Assembly: GCA_026392115.1 (NCBI GenBank)
Contig: JAPLCQ010000039.1
Span: 1 to 62,878 of the forward strand
DNA from: Armatimonadota bacterium
GTDB taxonomy: Bacteria; Armatimonadota; Chthonomonadetes; Chthonomonadales; CAJBBX01
DNA: 62,878 nucleotides
Direction: 5' to 3'
The stretch's first letter is position 1, and each line of letters starts with the position of its first letter. This document shows positions 40,839-49,326 of this stretch, in pieces. The notes beneath the pieces were generated by a model. That model saw only the letters and a list, made by a program, of their open reading frames with translations, was not told the DNA's origin and made no database searches. The translations under genes and the position numbers were made by a program.

Positions 40839-41693
40839 GTGACCAAGCAGAGGATATGGCTCACCGCTACACTGGCAGCCGTCATCGGCGTCGGATCGCT
40901 GGCCCTGGTTGGTTGCGGGGGCGGCGACTCAGGCGAGTCCGCTCCGGCTCCTGACGCATCGGGCGGCGGCAGTCCCTCGGGTGGGATGGCTTCAGGCGGC
41001 GGACCTCCCGGCGGCGGCTCGCCGATGATGCCGGGCGGCGGTAGTATGGCGATGATGGGTGGGCCTCCCGGAATGGGCGGCGGCGGCATGATGGGTGGCG
41101 GCGCGCAGGCAGCAGCCCCCGTAGCGACTGCGGCGCCTAAGGTGAAGACGCCTCCGCCTGGCAGCCGGGTAGACCCGTTTGCACCGTGGTGGAACTCCAC
41201 CCCGCCGCCTCCGCCGGCGATCGGCCTCGTGCCGCAGATTCGCCTTGCGGCCTTCGGCACGGCAAAGAGGCCCGTGGAGGAGAAGGTCGTTGTACAGGAA
41301 GTGCCGACGCGACGTGTGGCAGGTATCGGCAATGGCCCAGGCGTCTATGCGCTGATCGAAGGACCCGAGGGCCAGAGCGTGGTGCGGCCGGGCGACTCGG
41401 TCGGCGAGTACAGGGTTGACTCGATTACCGCGTCGGCAGTGGTGCTGAAGCGCGTCGTCGGCAATGAGACCTACATCCAGACCGTGCCTCTCACCGACGT
41501 GGGCGCGCAGGCTGCTGCGGGCTTCATGGGCAGTCCGGGAGCGCCCGGTGGCCCGGCGATGGGGTCCGGCGGAGGTATGCGCGGTCGGCGGCCCGGTGGC
41601 ATGGGCATGATGGGTATGCCCGGCATGGGCGCCATGGGTGGCAAAGGTGGTGGCGGCGCGTTCGGTGGCGCCGGGATGAACTCGATCGACTGA
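40839..41693 (+). CDS. pilP: PilP-like pilotin/alignment lipoprotein with Gly/Met-rich segments
   Basis: Lipoprotein with lipobox LVGC (Cys near residue 26). A Gly/Met/Pro-rich linker is followed by an HR-type beta domain: RRVAGIGNGPGVYALIEGPE, then VVRPGDSVGEYRVDSIT, the strand pattern of PilP/GspC that contacts the secretin N0 domain. A second Gly/Met-rich tract ends the protein. The GTG at 40839 is supported by GAGGTGA upstream. The tracts resemble those in pilN, pilO and pilQ. Confidence 0.87.
   Translation: MTKQRIWLTATLAAVIGVGSLALVGCGGGDSGESAPAPDASGGGSPSGGMASGGGPPGGGSPMMPGGGSMAMMGGPPGMGGGGMMGGGAQAAAPVATAAPKVKTPPPGSRVDPFAPWWNSTPPPPPAIGLVPQIRLAAFGTAKRPVEEKVVVQEVPTRRVAGIGNGPGVYALIEGPEGQSVVRPGDSVGEYRVDSITASAVVLKRVVGNETYIQTVPLTDVGAQAAAGFMGSPGAPGGPAMGSGGGMRGRRPGGMGMMGMPGMGAMGGKGGGGAFGGAGMNSID
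40970..41110 (+). repeat. Gly/Met-rich coding repeat in pilP (linker)
   Basis: First of two pilP tracts; encodes the linker between the lipid anchor and the HR-like domain. Confidence 0.75.
41517..41690 (+). repeat. Gly/Met-rich coding repeat in pilP (tail)
   Basis: Second pilP tract, at the very C-terminus, with alternating GGMGMMGM-like units. Confidence 0.75.
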
Positions 41694-41778
41694 AATCTGA
41701 CCGCGGCCGAGGCGGCGCACAGATTAGGGCGCTGCGGGTCGCTGAGACATGTTGCAACGAACCAGGAGGAAGGCTTCG

Positions 41779-42549
41779 ATGGCAAGCGCATTCCGGCGTG
41801 CGGTGGGCACGGTTAGTCTTGTAGCACTGGCTGTCGTGCTTGGTACGGTGGCGGCTCCGGTCGTCGCCCAGGACGGTGGCAGCACCGAGGTGAACACGAA
41901 GAAGGTCACGCTCAACCTGGAGAACGCCAACATCCAGTACGCGCTGAAGATGCTCTTCCAGATGGTGAACGTGAACTACAACATCGATACGAATGTGCAG
42001 GGATCGGTGACCATCTCGCTCAACGAGGTGGGCTTCCGCATCGCCCTTGAGCAGATACTCAAGTCGAGCCAGTCTCAGCTTCCGCTCACCTACCGGGTAG
42101 AGGACGGCATCTACCATGTGTCGGTGAAGCAGGAGGTGATTGAAGAACAGCCTACTGATCCGACCACTGAGACCGACACCACGCCGGTGAAGAAGGCGCG
42201 CACCCAGAAGATTCAGATCAACTTTGCCGACTCGATGGACATCGCCATGGTCTTCGGCGGTGGCGCCATTCAGTCCAACCAGAGCCGGTCCGGCATGGGT
42301 GGCGGCGGCTACGGCGGCGGCATGGGCGGCTTCGGTGGCGGTGGTATGGGTGGCATGGGCGGCGGCGGCTTTGGCGGCGGCGGCTTCGGCGGTCAGGGCG
42401 GCGGCGGCTTCGGCGGCGGCGGCTTCGGTGGTCAAGGCGGCGGCGGCTTCGGCGGCAACCGTGGCGGCGGCGGCTTCGGTGGCGGCGGCGGTTTCGGTGG
42501 CGGCGGATTTGGCGGCGGCGGCTTCGGCGGCAATCGCGGCTCATTCTAG
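41779..42549 (+). CDS. Stand-alone secretin N-domain protein with polyglycine tail
   Basis: Exported protein (signal peptide, cleavage near PVVAQ) with a single STN/N0-like domain (LNLENANIQYALKMLFQMV, then VTISLNEVGFRIALEQIL), as at the start of PilQ. A short charged linker leads to a 90-residue Gly/Phe-rich tail (units of GGGGFGG). It lacks the secretin pore domain, which is complete in the next gene. It is probably an accessory to the PilQ ring or a partial duplication of pilQ. AGGAGGAAGG precedes the ATG at 41779; a TTG at 41749 adds ten residues and has no site. Confidence 0.75.
   Translation: MASAFRRAVGTVSLVALAVVLGTVAAPVVAQDGGSTEVNTKKVTLNLENANIQYALKMLFQMVNVNYNIDTNVQGSVTISLNEVGFRIALEQILKSSQSQLPLTYRVEDGIYHVSVKQEVIEEQPTDPTTETDTTPVKKARTQKIQINFADSMDIAMVFGGGAIQSNQSRSGMGGGGYGGGMGGFGGGGMGGMGGGGFGGGGFGGQGGGGFGGGGFGGQGGGGFGGNRGGGGFGGGGGFGGGGFGGGGFGGNRGSF
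42293..42546 (+). repeat. Polyglycine-Phe coding repeat
   Basis: Tandem GGCGGCGGCTTCGG-type units encode the tail of the stand-alone secretin N-domain protein. It is the most regular of the tracts and prone to slippage or assembly collapse. Confidence 0.85.
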
Positions 42550-42610
42550 GCGGTCGGCGAGCGGCAAGTCCGACGCTGGCGTAATGGAACTCCGAGGGAG
42601 GACACAGACC

Positions 42611-44341
42611 ATGGGCTTCGGGAGGCGTTCGACCGGCCTTCTATCTCTTAGCTTGGTTGCCGGGCTGGTGCTCAGCGGTCCCATCAGGGCAGCTGTAGCG
42701 CAGGAAGCCTCAACGGCTGCCCCGGTGATGGTCAATCGCGTCGATCTGGTCGACGCGGACCTTCAAGCCGCTGTGCGCATGCTGATGGCGCAGACCGGCG
42801 TCGAGATTGTGATCGAGTCCAGCGACAAGCCGTATGGCCGCGTCAACCTGACGCTGGAGAAGAAGTCGCTGAGTTCGGTGCTGAACATGATCTGCCTGGC
42901 TGCCGGCGCATCGGTGCGGCAGGAGGGCGGGGTCTATGTGATTGGCCCGAAGGGCGCGGCGAAGCCCGAGCCCGAGCCGGCAAAGGTTGTGGACACCGCT
43001 CCGGCCCCAGCCTCAGATGCGGCGCCGGCCAAGAAGATGCGCGTCGAGCGCATCCGGTGCCAAAACGCCCGACCATCTGAACTGCTCTCCTTCCTGGGGC
43101 GCGACGCCGGCCCGCTGCCGGACATGATGCGCAAGCTCATGTTCGACCAGATGCCGGACCGCAACGCATATTCGAAGGTTGAGCCGGTCAACGTGAACCA
43201 GATGTCGCGCAACATCGTTCCGCCGGCCGTGACGACGTCATCGCAGGCTCCCAACACCGGCGCAGAGGCCCAGCAGTTTGGTGGCCGCGGCGGCGGTATG
43301 GGCGGCGGCATGATGGGCGGCATGGGCGGCATGCAGGGCGGCATGGGTGGCATGCAGGGCGGCATGGGCGGTATGGGCGGAATGGGCGGCATGCAGGGCG
43401 GTCGTGGCGGCGGCATGGGCGGCATGGGCCAGGGCGGTATGGGTCAAGGCGGCCAGGGCCTGCTACCCGAAGGCATCCTTTCGGTTCTCGCCTACGATAT
43501 CGACAATACGCTCATCGTTCGTTCGCAAGATGAGGACGCCCTTCGCGAGTTGAAGGAGATCATCCGCCTCCTGGATATCGCTCCCCGGCAGCTCATGATC
43601 AAGGCGGAGCTCGTTGAGGTTTCGCAGAACGAGCTGCGGCAGTTCGGCATCGACTGGCAGTTGGCTCGCGGCACGCTGTCCGCCGGCGCGACGGGCCTTG
43701 CGCCCGCAGCTCCGTCGGCCGTATTCATGAACTACGCCACAGGCAACATCGCAGCGCAGCTACGGTCGTCGCTTTCGACCTCCGGTCGCGGTCGGCAGGT
43801 CAGCGCTCCCATGGTCACGACGCTGAACAACCTTCCGGTGAGCGTCTTCATCCAGCAGAGCATTCCGGTCTTCTCCAGCAGCTCGACCAGTGGCAACGGC
43901 TTCAGCAACTCGGGTTCCGGCGTTGCAGGAGTGGTTGATGTTTCGTCCGGTATGTTCGTGGTACCGCGCATCAACGGTGACGAGTCGGTGACGCTGACAG
44001 TCATGCCCATGGTGCAGACGGTCTCGGGTGTCGTAACCGGCCCGGACGGCACCACGGCTCCGATTGTGCACAGCCAGCAAGTAGGCCCGATCACCCGGCG
44101 CGTACGCAACGGTGAGACCATCGTCATTGCAGGTATGGTGACGAAGGCAGACACCACGAGCCGGAAGAGCGTGCCGCTGTTCGGCGACCTTCCGCTGATC
44201 GGCAAGCTGTTCCAGGGCCGAGAGGCCACGGTTGCGGACAACGAGTTACTCGTCTTCGTGACGCCGACGATCCTTCGGGACAGCAGCAGCACGGAGCCTG
44301 AGGTTACGCTGTCGGGTGGTTCGCCGCGCGTTAGCCCGTAG
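42611..44341 (+). CDS. pilQ: PilQ, type IV pilus outer-membrane secretin
   Basis: Outer-membrane channel for the pilus. After a signal peptide there is an STN/N0 domain (VDLVDADLQAAVRMLMAQTG), a second N domain (MRVERIRCQNARPSELLSFL), a Gly/Met-rich insert of about 55 residues, and an N1/N3-like KH domain (IDNTLIVRSQDEDALRELKE). The secretin pore follows, with NGETIVIAGMV and the signature VPLFGDLPLIGKLFQ. The short C-terminal tail is Ser/Pro-rich. Length 576 residues. The ATG at 42611 has GGGAGG at a good distance. The insert interrupts the N-domains, unlike typical PilQ. Confidence 0.93.
   Translation: MGFGRRSTGLLSLSLVAGLVLSGPIRAAVAQEASTAAPVMVNRVDLVDADLQAAVRMLMAQTGVEIVIESSDKPYGRVNLTLEKKSLSSVLNMICLAAGASVRQEGGVYVIGPKGAAKPEPEPAKVVDTAPAPASDAAPAKKMRVERIRCQNARPSELLSFLGRDAGPLPDMMRKLMFDQMPDRNAYSKVEPVNVNQMSRNIVPPAVTTSSQAPNTGAEAQQFGGRGGGMGGGMMGGMGGMQGGMGGMQGGMGGMGGMGGMQGGRGGGMGGMGQGGMGQGGQGLLPEGILSVLAYDIDNTLIVRSQDEDALRELKEIIRLLDIAPRQLMIKAELVEVSQNELRQFGIDWQLARGTLSAGATGLAPAAPSAVFMNYATGNIAAQLRSSLSTSGRGRQVSAPMVTTLNNLPVSVFIQQSIPVFSSSSTSGNGFSNSGSGVAGVVDVSSGMFVVPRINGDESVTLTVMPMVQTVSGVVTGPDGTTAPIVHSQQVGPITRRVRNGETIVIAGMVTKADTTSRKSVPLFGDLPLIGKLFQGREATVADNELLVFVTPTILRDSSSTEPEVTLSGGSPRVSP
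43286..43455 (+). repeat. Gly/Met/Gln coding repeat inside pilQ
   Basis: Tandem GGCATGCAGGGC-like units encode an insert between the N-domains and the secretin pore. Confidence 0.82.
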
Positions 44342-44360
44342 CCTAGCCGTACCAATCACA

Positions 44361-44401
44361 ACGGAGCGGCGCCGCGATCTCGCGGGCCGCTCCGTTTGTT
44401 T
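44361..44401 (+). terminator. Rho-independent terminator after pilQ
   Basis: ACGGAGCGGC (44361-44370) pairs perfectly with 44386-44395. Inside it CCGCG-ATCT-CGCGG forms a further 5-bp arm, giving a near-continuous 15-bp stem. TTTGTTT follows directly. This is a convincing end to the pilus cluster, separating it from aroC. Confidence 0.88.
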
Positions 44402-44421
44402 ATGTATGGGCGGACAGCAAT

Positions 44422-45603
44422 ATGGCCAGCGCTTTGCAGGTACTCACATCAGGGGAATCCCACGGACCAGGGCTCACGGCGATCGTTCAGGGCCTTCCGG
44501 CCGGGCTGCCGGTCGATCTCGATGCGATTGACGCACAGCTGCGCCGCCGGCAAGGCGGGTATGGGCGGGGCGCCAGGCAGCTCATCGAGACGGACCGCGT
44601 GGATATCCTGTCCGGCGTTCGATTTGGCCGAACCTTGGGTTCACCGGTTACGTTGCAGGTGCCGAACAAGGACTTCGCCAACTGGGGCGACCGGATGTCG
44701 GTTGGGCCGGTTGGATCGGAGCCGCCTCCGATCGTTGAGGCGCGTCCGGGCCACGCGGACTTCGCCGGGATGCTCAAGTACGGCACAGGTGACTTGCGCG
44801 ACATTCTAGAGCGGTCCAGCGCTCGAAACACGGTGGCGCTCGTGGCGGCCGGAGCGCTGTGCCGCCAGTACCTCGCTCAACTGGGCGTCACGGTTCTGAG
44901 CCACGTGGTAGTGCTCGGCGGCGTTCATGGCCGCGCAGGTGAAGTAGACGACTACGCCGAGCTGGCGCACGCGGCCGAGGCGTCGCCTGTTCGGTGCGCC
45001 GATGCCGTGGCAGAGGCTGCGATGCTTGCCGCCATCGATGCTGCCGGGGCCCGGGGAGACACCCTTGGCGGTGTCTTCGAGGTGGTCGCTGTCGGTTGCC
45101 CGCCGGGCTTGGGTTCGCACATTCAGTGGGACAGCCGCCTGGACAGCCGGCTGGCTGCAGCCATCATGGGGATCCAGGCCATTAAGGGTGTAGAGATCGG
45201 CATGGGCTTCGGCGTTGCCGAAGCGCCGGGCTCCCAAGTTCACGACGAGCTCTTCCACGATGCGGGCTCGGGCTACACGCGTGGCTCGAACCGGGCCGGC
45301 GGCCTGGAAGGCGGTATGACTAACGGAGAGCCCGTGGTGGTGCGCGGGGCAATGAAGCCGATCTCAACCATGAAGGCGCCTCTCCGATCGGTCAACATGG
45401 CCAGCCTTGAGCCGTCCGTGGCGCACTTCGAGCGCTCGGACGTGTGCGCCGTACCTGCGGCGGGAGTGATCGCGGAGGCCATGGTGTCGATCGTCCTCGC
45501 GGAAGCGTGCGTTGCCAAGTTCGCGGGCGACGGCATGCGGGAGTGTCTGCGCAACCATGCGGGGTACCTCGCGGAGATTGCCGAGAGAGGCTACGTACGC
45601 TGA
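44422..45603 (+). CDS. aroC: Chorismate synthase
   Basis: Converts EPSP to chorismate with reduced FMN, the last step of the shikimate route. Signatures include TSGESHGPGL near the N-terminus, RRQGGYGRGARQ, HADFAGMLKYGTGDLRDILERSS and the C-terminal GGMTNGEPVVVRGAMKPIST. Length 393 residues. It starts 21 bases after the pilQ terminator and leads an aroC-aroK-aroB string. pilMNOPQ next to aroK-aroB is a long-conserved neighbourhood in Gram-negative bacteria. Confidence 0.97.
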   Translation: MASALQVLTSGESHGPGLTAIVQGLPAGLPVDLDAIDAQLRRRQGGYGRGARQLIETDRVDILSGVRFGRTLGSPVTLQVPNKDFANWGDRMSVGPVGSEPPPIVEARPGHADFAGMLKYGTGDLRDILERSSARNTVALVAAGALCRQYLAQLGVTVLSHVVVLGGVHGRAGEVDDYAELAHAAEASPVRCADAVAEAAMLAAIDAAGARGDTLGGVFEVVAVGCPPGLGSHIQWDSRLDSRLAAAIMGIQAIKGVEIGMGFGVAEAPGSQVHDELFHDAGSGYTRGSNRAGGLEGGMTNGEPVVVRGAMKPISTMKAPLRSVNMASLEPSVAHFERSDVCAVPAAGVIAEAMVSIVLAEACVAKFAGDGMRECLRNHAGYLAEIAERGYVR

Positions 45604-46151
45604 ACGTTAGGCAACCGAGCTTGGTTCTGGTTGGCTTCATGGGGAGCGGCAAGTCGACGCTGGCACGGAGGCTGGGGCGGAGGCTGGGCCTACCGGCGAT
45701 CGACCTTGACGCTGAAGTCGAGGCCTGGGCCGCGGCGTCGATTCCGACGCTCTTCAGCGACTTCGGGGAGCCGGTGTTCCGTTCCCTGGAGGCTGCTGTG
45801 GTGCAGAGCGTGACGCACGGACCTGCGGCTGTGGTAGCGACGGGCGGGGGCGTTCTAGGCCGGCCCGCGTCGCGGTCGGCGTTGCGGGCCTCAGGGTTTG
45901 TGGTCTACCTGTCCGCGCCGATCGATGTTCTGGCGGACCGCGTGGCGGAGGGGAAGGGCCGGCCCATGGTCATCCCCGGAGAGGATCGGTTGGCCAAGAT
46001 GAGGCAGCTTCTTGCCGAGCGTGACGCGGTCTACCGGGCGGCAGCCGACCTTGAGGTCGACACCTCCGCAGGCACGGTGGCTGGAGCGGCGGCTCTGGTG
46101 GCTGAGCGCTACCGGCGCGCATGCGTCGAGTGGGAGCGCGGTCATGGATGA
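45600..46151 (+). CDS. aroK: Shikimate kinase
   Basis: ATP-dependent phosphorylation of shikimate. Walker A is GFMGSGKST, the shikimate-binding Asp is in AIDLDAEVE, the GGG motif is VATGGGVLG, and the lid region is KGRPMVIPGED. The start is uncertain. There is no ATG before the P-loop. A CTG at 45600 forms a CTGA overlap with the aroC stop and has GAGAGAGG nine bases upstream, giving 183 residues. A TTG at 45621 would be shorter but still keep the domain; a GTG at 45543 lies inside aroC. The domain assignment is secure. Confidence 0.92.
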   Translation: MNVRQPSLVLVGFMGSGKSTLARRLGRRLGLPAIDLDAEVEAWAAASIPTLFSDFGEPVFRSLEAAVVQSVTHGPAAVVATGGGVLGRPASRSALRASGFVVYLSAPIDVLADRVAEGKGRPMVIPGEDRLAKMRQLLAERDAVYRAAADLEVDTSAGTVAGAAALVAERYRRACVEWERGHG

Positions 46152-47244
46152 CGTTCGCGTGGAGCTGGGTGATCGGTCCTATTCGATCGCGGTAGGTAGC
46201 GGCAACCTGGCCACCTCGCTGGATGCGGCCCTCGGCGCGCTCTCGCCCACGTCGGTGCATGTGGTGACCCACCCCATGCTGTGGCGTCGGTACCGCGGCT
46301 CGCTGGGGTCGTGCGCGGCCTGCGCCGAGCCGATCCTGATCCCGTCCGGCGAGCGGCACAAGACCCTTCGGACGGTCGCGTCGGTGTTGGGCGCCCTTGC
46401 CGAGCGAAAGGCGGACCGCCGGTGCGTCGTTGTGGCGCTGGGTGGCGGCGTGGTCGGCGATATGGCGGGTTTTGCCGCGGCGTGCTACCTGCGGGGAGTT
46501 CGGTTCGTGCAAGTACCGACGACGCTGCTCGCGCAGGTTGATGCATCGGTCGGGGGCAAGACCGGCGTCGACCTGCCGCAGGGCAAGAACCTGGTGGGCT
46601 CCTTCCATCAGCCATCGGCGGTGGTCATCGATACACAGACGTTGGCGACGCTTCCGACCCGGTGCATGCGATCGGGAATCGCCGAGATTCTGAAGCATGG
46701 TATAATCGCCGATGCGGCCTATTTCGAGTTCGTGGCGGCCCGTGGCCGGCGGGCTTGGCGTCCATTGCCGGATTGGCTGGAGCCCACCGTGGCGCAATCG
46801 TGCCGCATGAAGGCGCACGTGGTGAGCCAGGATGAGCGTGAGGGCGGATTGCGCGCCGTGCTGAACTTCGGGCATACCGTAGGCCACGCCATCGAGACGT
46901 TGACGGGGTATCGTCGGTTGAGTCACGGCGAGGCTGTGGCTGTCGGGATGGTTACGGCGGCCCTGGTTGGCGAAAGTGTCTGCGGCTCCTCGGGTGTGCT
47001 GGTGGAGCGCATCATCGCAGGCGTCTCGGCGTATGGGTTGCCCTGGTCGCTGCCCCAGTGCTGCGGCGACGATGAGATTGTGCGCGTAGCCATGCATGAC
47101 AAGAAGACCTCTGGGGGAGTGTTGCGGATGGCCCTGGCGCCTTGCCTTGGGCGGGCCATCATCGCGCCGGTCGACGCCCCCGTCCTCCTCGATGCGCTGC
47201 GCAGACACCGATCGCTCGGCTCTTCGGAGGTTGGGCATGGGTAG
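46144..47244 (+). CDS. aroB: 3-Dehydroquinate synthase
   Basis: NAD- and metal-dependent cyclisation of DAHP. Motifs include SGERHKTLRTV, VALGGGVVGDMAGFAAA, TTLLAQVDASVGGKTGVD, the metal-ligand segment IAEILKHGII, and NFGHTVGHAIE. Length 366 residues. Its ATG overlaps the end of aroK by eight bases, so the two are likely translated together. Confidence 0.97.
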   Translation: MDDVRVELGDRSYSIAVGSGNLATSLDAALGALSPTSVHVVTHPMLWRRYRGSLGSCAACAEPILIPSGERHKTLRTVASVLGALAERKADRRCVVVALGGGVVGDMAGFAAACYLRGVRFVQVPTTLLAQVDASVGGKTGVDLPQGKNLVGSFHQPSAVVIDTQTLATLPTRCMRSGIAEILKHGIIADAAYFEFVAARGRRAWRPLPDWLEPTVAQSCRMKAHVVSQDEREGGLRAVLNFGHTVGHAIETLTGYRRLSHGEAVAVGMVTAALVGESVCGSSGVLVERIIAGVSAYGLPWSLPQCCGDDEIVRVAMHDKKTSGGVLRMALAPCLGRAIIAPVDAPVLLDALRRHRSLGSSEVGHG

Positions 47245-47503
47245 CCGCTCGGAACCGGGTGGGGCGATGGGCGAGCCTGACCGACTAGGGGTCGCTCTGG
47301 CGGGCGCATGGCTCCTTGTCCCGGCGCTGCAGTACTTTGGAACGCTGCAACGGACCTCGCTGGTGACGACCGGCTCCGCGCCCGTGGCGTCTCTGAGCGG
47401 ACTGGACCTGACGCCGATCTACGCCCTAGTGCTGGTCGTCACGATCCTGAGGGCCACTCTGACCGCCATGAGGCGGCCCGTCGCCAGGGAGGGCGCCCAA
47501 TGA
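47237..47503 (+). CDS. Small two-helix membrane protein, unknown
   Basis: An 88-residue protein I do not recognise. Two hydrophobic stretches (GVALAGAWLLVPALQYF and LTPIYALVLVVTILRATL) suggest a hairpin membrane protein. It overlaps aroB at its start and the downstream kinase-like gene at its end by ATGA, so it is translated inside the same unit. A partner role for the adjacent PASTA protein is possible but unproven. Confidence 0.7.
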   Translation: MGSRSEPGGAMGEPDRLGVALAGAWLLVPALQYFGTLQRTSLVTTGSAPVASLSGLDLTPIYALVLVVTILRATLTAMRRPVAREGAQ

Positions 47504-49326
47504 TCGGTCGTACGGTTGGCGGACGCTACGACATCCTGGAGCGCGCAGGCGAGGGGCCCGTCTACGAGGCTTTCAAGGGGCGCGACCGCACGTTGGACCG
47601 GGTGGTTGCGCTTCGGTCGCTGCGGCAGGAGTTGGCAGCCGACGCCGGCGTTACGCAGACCCTCTTGAGATCGGCGGCCGCCGCCCAGTCGCTGGCGCAC
47701 CCCAACATCGCGCGGGTCCTGGATGTGGTGCAAGGCCCCGGATCGGTGGTGGTGATCGAGGAGCATGTTCGCGGGATCGACCTGAAGGAGCGAATCCGGC
47801 GCATCGCCCCGCTTCAGCCCGCACTGGCCACCGATACCGCCCTTGCCGTGGCCGAGGCGTTGCACTGCGCCCACGCCGCGGGCATCGCCCATGGCGACGT
47901 GCGGCCGCACCACGTGGTCTTGGGAACCGACGGTGCGTGCAAGATCGTCGGATTCGGCTTTGCCGCCCTGGCGCTGCTGCCGGCCGTGGAGGCGACCGCG
48001 CTCGGCGATGACGCCGCCCCGTATCGAGGGCCGGAGTACTGGACGGCAGGCGCGATCACGGCGGCGTCGGACATCTATGCCCTTGGCGTGACGCTCTATG
48101 AGATGCTCACCGGCGCGTTGCCTTTCCCCGGCGATTCGCGCGATGCCATCGGCAGGCGGCATCTGGGCGAGATGGCCCCTTCCCCTCGGACCCGGAACGC
48201 GGGCGTCCCACGAGCATTGGAAACTGTGGTGGCCCGCGCGATGGCCAAGCGGCCCGAGGAGCGGTACGCCACCATGGCCGAGATGGCCGCGGACCTGAAG
48301 CTTATTCGTGACGCGCTGCGCTTCGGCCGCCCGGCTCCGGAGTTGGCTCCGGTGCGCCAGACGCCGCTGACGCCGCCGGCCGCTCCGGTGTCCGCATCGA
48401 GGCCCGCCGCGACCCCGGCCAGACGGACGCTGGAGCCGCTCATCGACGTGAAGCCGATCCCGGCGTCCGAGCCTTCGGCGGAGGTATCGCGCATGCGTGT
48501 TGTCGTCAATGAGGATGATCGCGTGCCTGCGTTCCTCCGTTACGCCATCGGTTCTGTGGTGGCCATCATCGTCATCGGCCTGGTCCTTGGCGCCGCTCTC
48601 TGGCTGACATCGTACAGCAAGCCGCAGGAGAAGCCGTTCCCCGATCTGGTAGGCACCTCCCTTGCCGATGCCCAGAAGATGGCCACCGGTCTGGGCGTGC
48701 GCCTGACGACGCGCGAGGAGTACAACGACCGCTACGAACCGGGCGCCATCTACCGGGTCGATTACGAGGGGCGGACCATCAAGGCGGGCCGCACCGTGGC
48801 GGTCTGGGTGAGCAAGGGTACGCGGACGGTCTGGGTGCCCGACCTGTCGGGACTGCCGGCCGTGGAGGCCGAGGCCAAGCTGAAGGATGCGGGGCTCCTA
48901 CTGGGCAAGGTGGACCGACGGGCGTCAAGGCGCGTGACTGCGGGCTCGGTCATCGAGCAGGATCCGGCGAGCGGAAGGCGAGTGGACCGCGACTCGGCTG
49001 TGGCAGTCGTCGTGAGCGACGGCTCCGATGACCCCGTCATCGACGGCGGCGCGCCATCCGACACGCCGGTGTCGGACGATCCCGAGACGCGCCGGTACAC
49101 CATTCGCTTCGAGGTTCCGACCGATGGCGCCGGTTCGCGCCTGGTGCGCGTGGAGTACACCGATCTGAACGGCTCCCACGAGGCGCTGAACGAGACGCAC
49201 AATGAAGGCGACCGCATCCGTGAGACGGTGGATGTGGCCGGCGAGGAGTTGACCTTGAACATCTACTTCGGCGACGACGCGTCTCCAGCGCACACGCAGA
49301 CCATTCGCCTGAGGCCGCGGCGATGA
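47500..49326 (+). CDS. PASTA-domain serine/threonine kinase homologue, probable pseudokinase
   Basis: PknB/PrkC-like membrane protein: cytoplasmic kinase fold (about residues 10-280), a Pro/Ala linker, a membrane helix (YAIGSVVAIIVIGLVLGAALWL), then two PASTA domains (PFPDLVGTSLADAQ and VWVPDLSGLPAVEAE) that usually bind muropeptides. Key catalytic residues are altered. The beta3 Lys is Arg39 in VVALR. The glycine loop is shortened (AGEGPVYEA). The catalytic-loop Asn is His138 in HGDVRPHHV. The DFG Asp is Gly151 in VGFGF. SDIYALGVTLYEMLTG and other fold motifs remain. I infer loss of phosphotransfer and retention of sensing. The kinase-rpe pairing matches the prkC-rpe order of other phyla, but no phosphatase or rsgA is present. 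Confidence 0.88.
   Translation: MIGRTVGGRYDILERAGEGPVYEAFKGRDRTLDRVVALRSLRQELAADAGVTQTLLRSAAAAQSLAHPNIARVLDVVQGPGSVVVIEEHVRGIDLKERIRRIAPLQPALATDTALAVAEALHCAHAAGIAHGDVRPHHVVLGTDGACKIVGFGFAALALLPAVEATALGDDAAPYRGPEYWTAGAITAASDIYALGVTLYEMLTGALPFPGDSRDAIGRRHLGEMAPSPRTRNAGVPRALETVVARAMAKRPEERYATMAEMAADLKLIRDALRFGRPAPELAPVRQTPLTPPAAPVSASRPAATPARRTLEPLIDVKPIPASEPSAEVSRMRVVVNEDDRVPAFLRYAIGSVVAIIVIGLVLGAALWLTSYSKPQEKPFPDLVGTSLADAQKMATGLGVRLTTREEYNDRYEPGAIYRVDYEGRTIKAGRTVAVWVSKGTRTVWVPDLSGLPAVEAEAKLKDAGLLLGKVDRRASRRVTAGSVIEQDPASGRRVDRDSAVAVVVSDGSDDPVIDGGAPSDTPVSDDPETRRYTIRFEVPTDGAGSRLVRVEYTDLNGSHEALNETHNEGDRIRETVDVAGEELTLNIYFGDDASPAHTQTIRLRPRR

Noticed and set aside
42293-42546. Non-coding satellite or CRISPR-like array
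   Set aside because: The repeats are in frame, encode Gly/Phe units and have no unique spacers.
46701-46706. TATAAT sequence inside aroB
   Set aside because: No -35 box at a suitable distance and it lies in conserved coding sequence (KHGIIAD).
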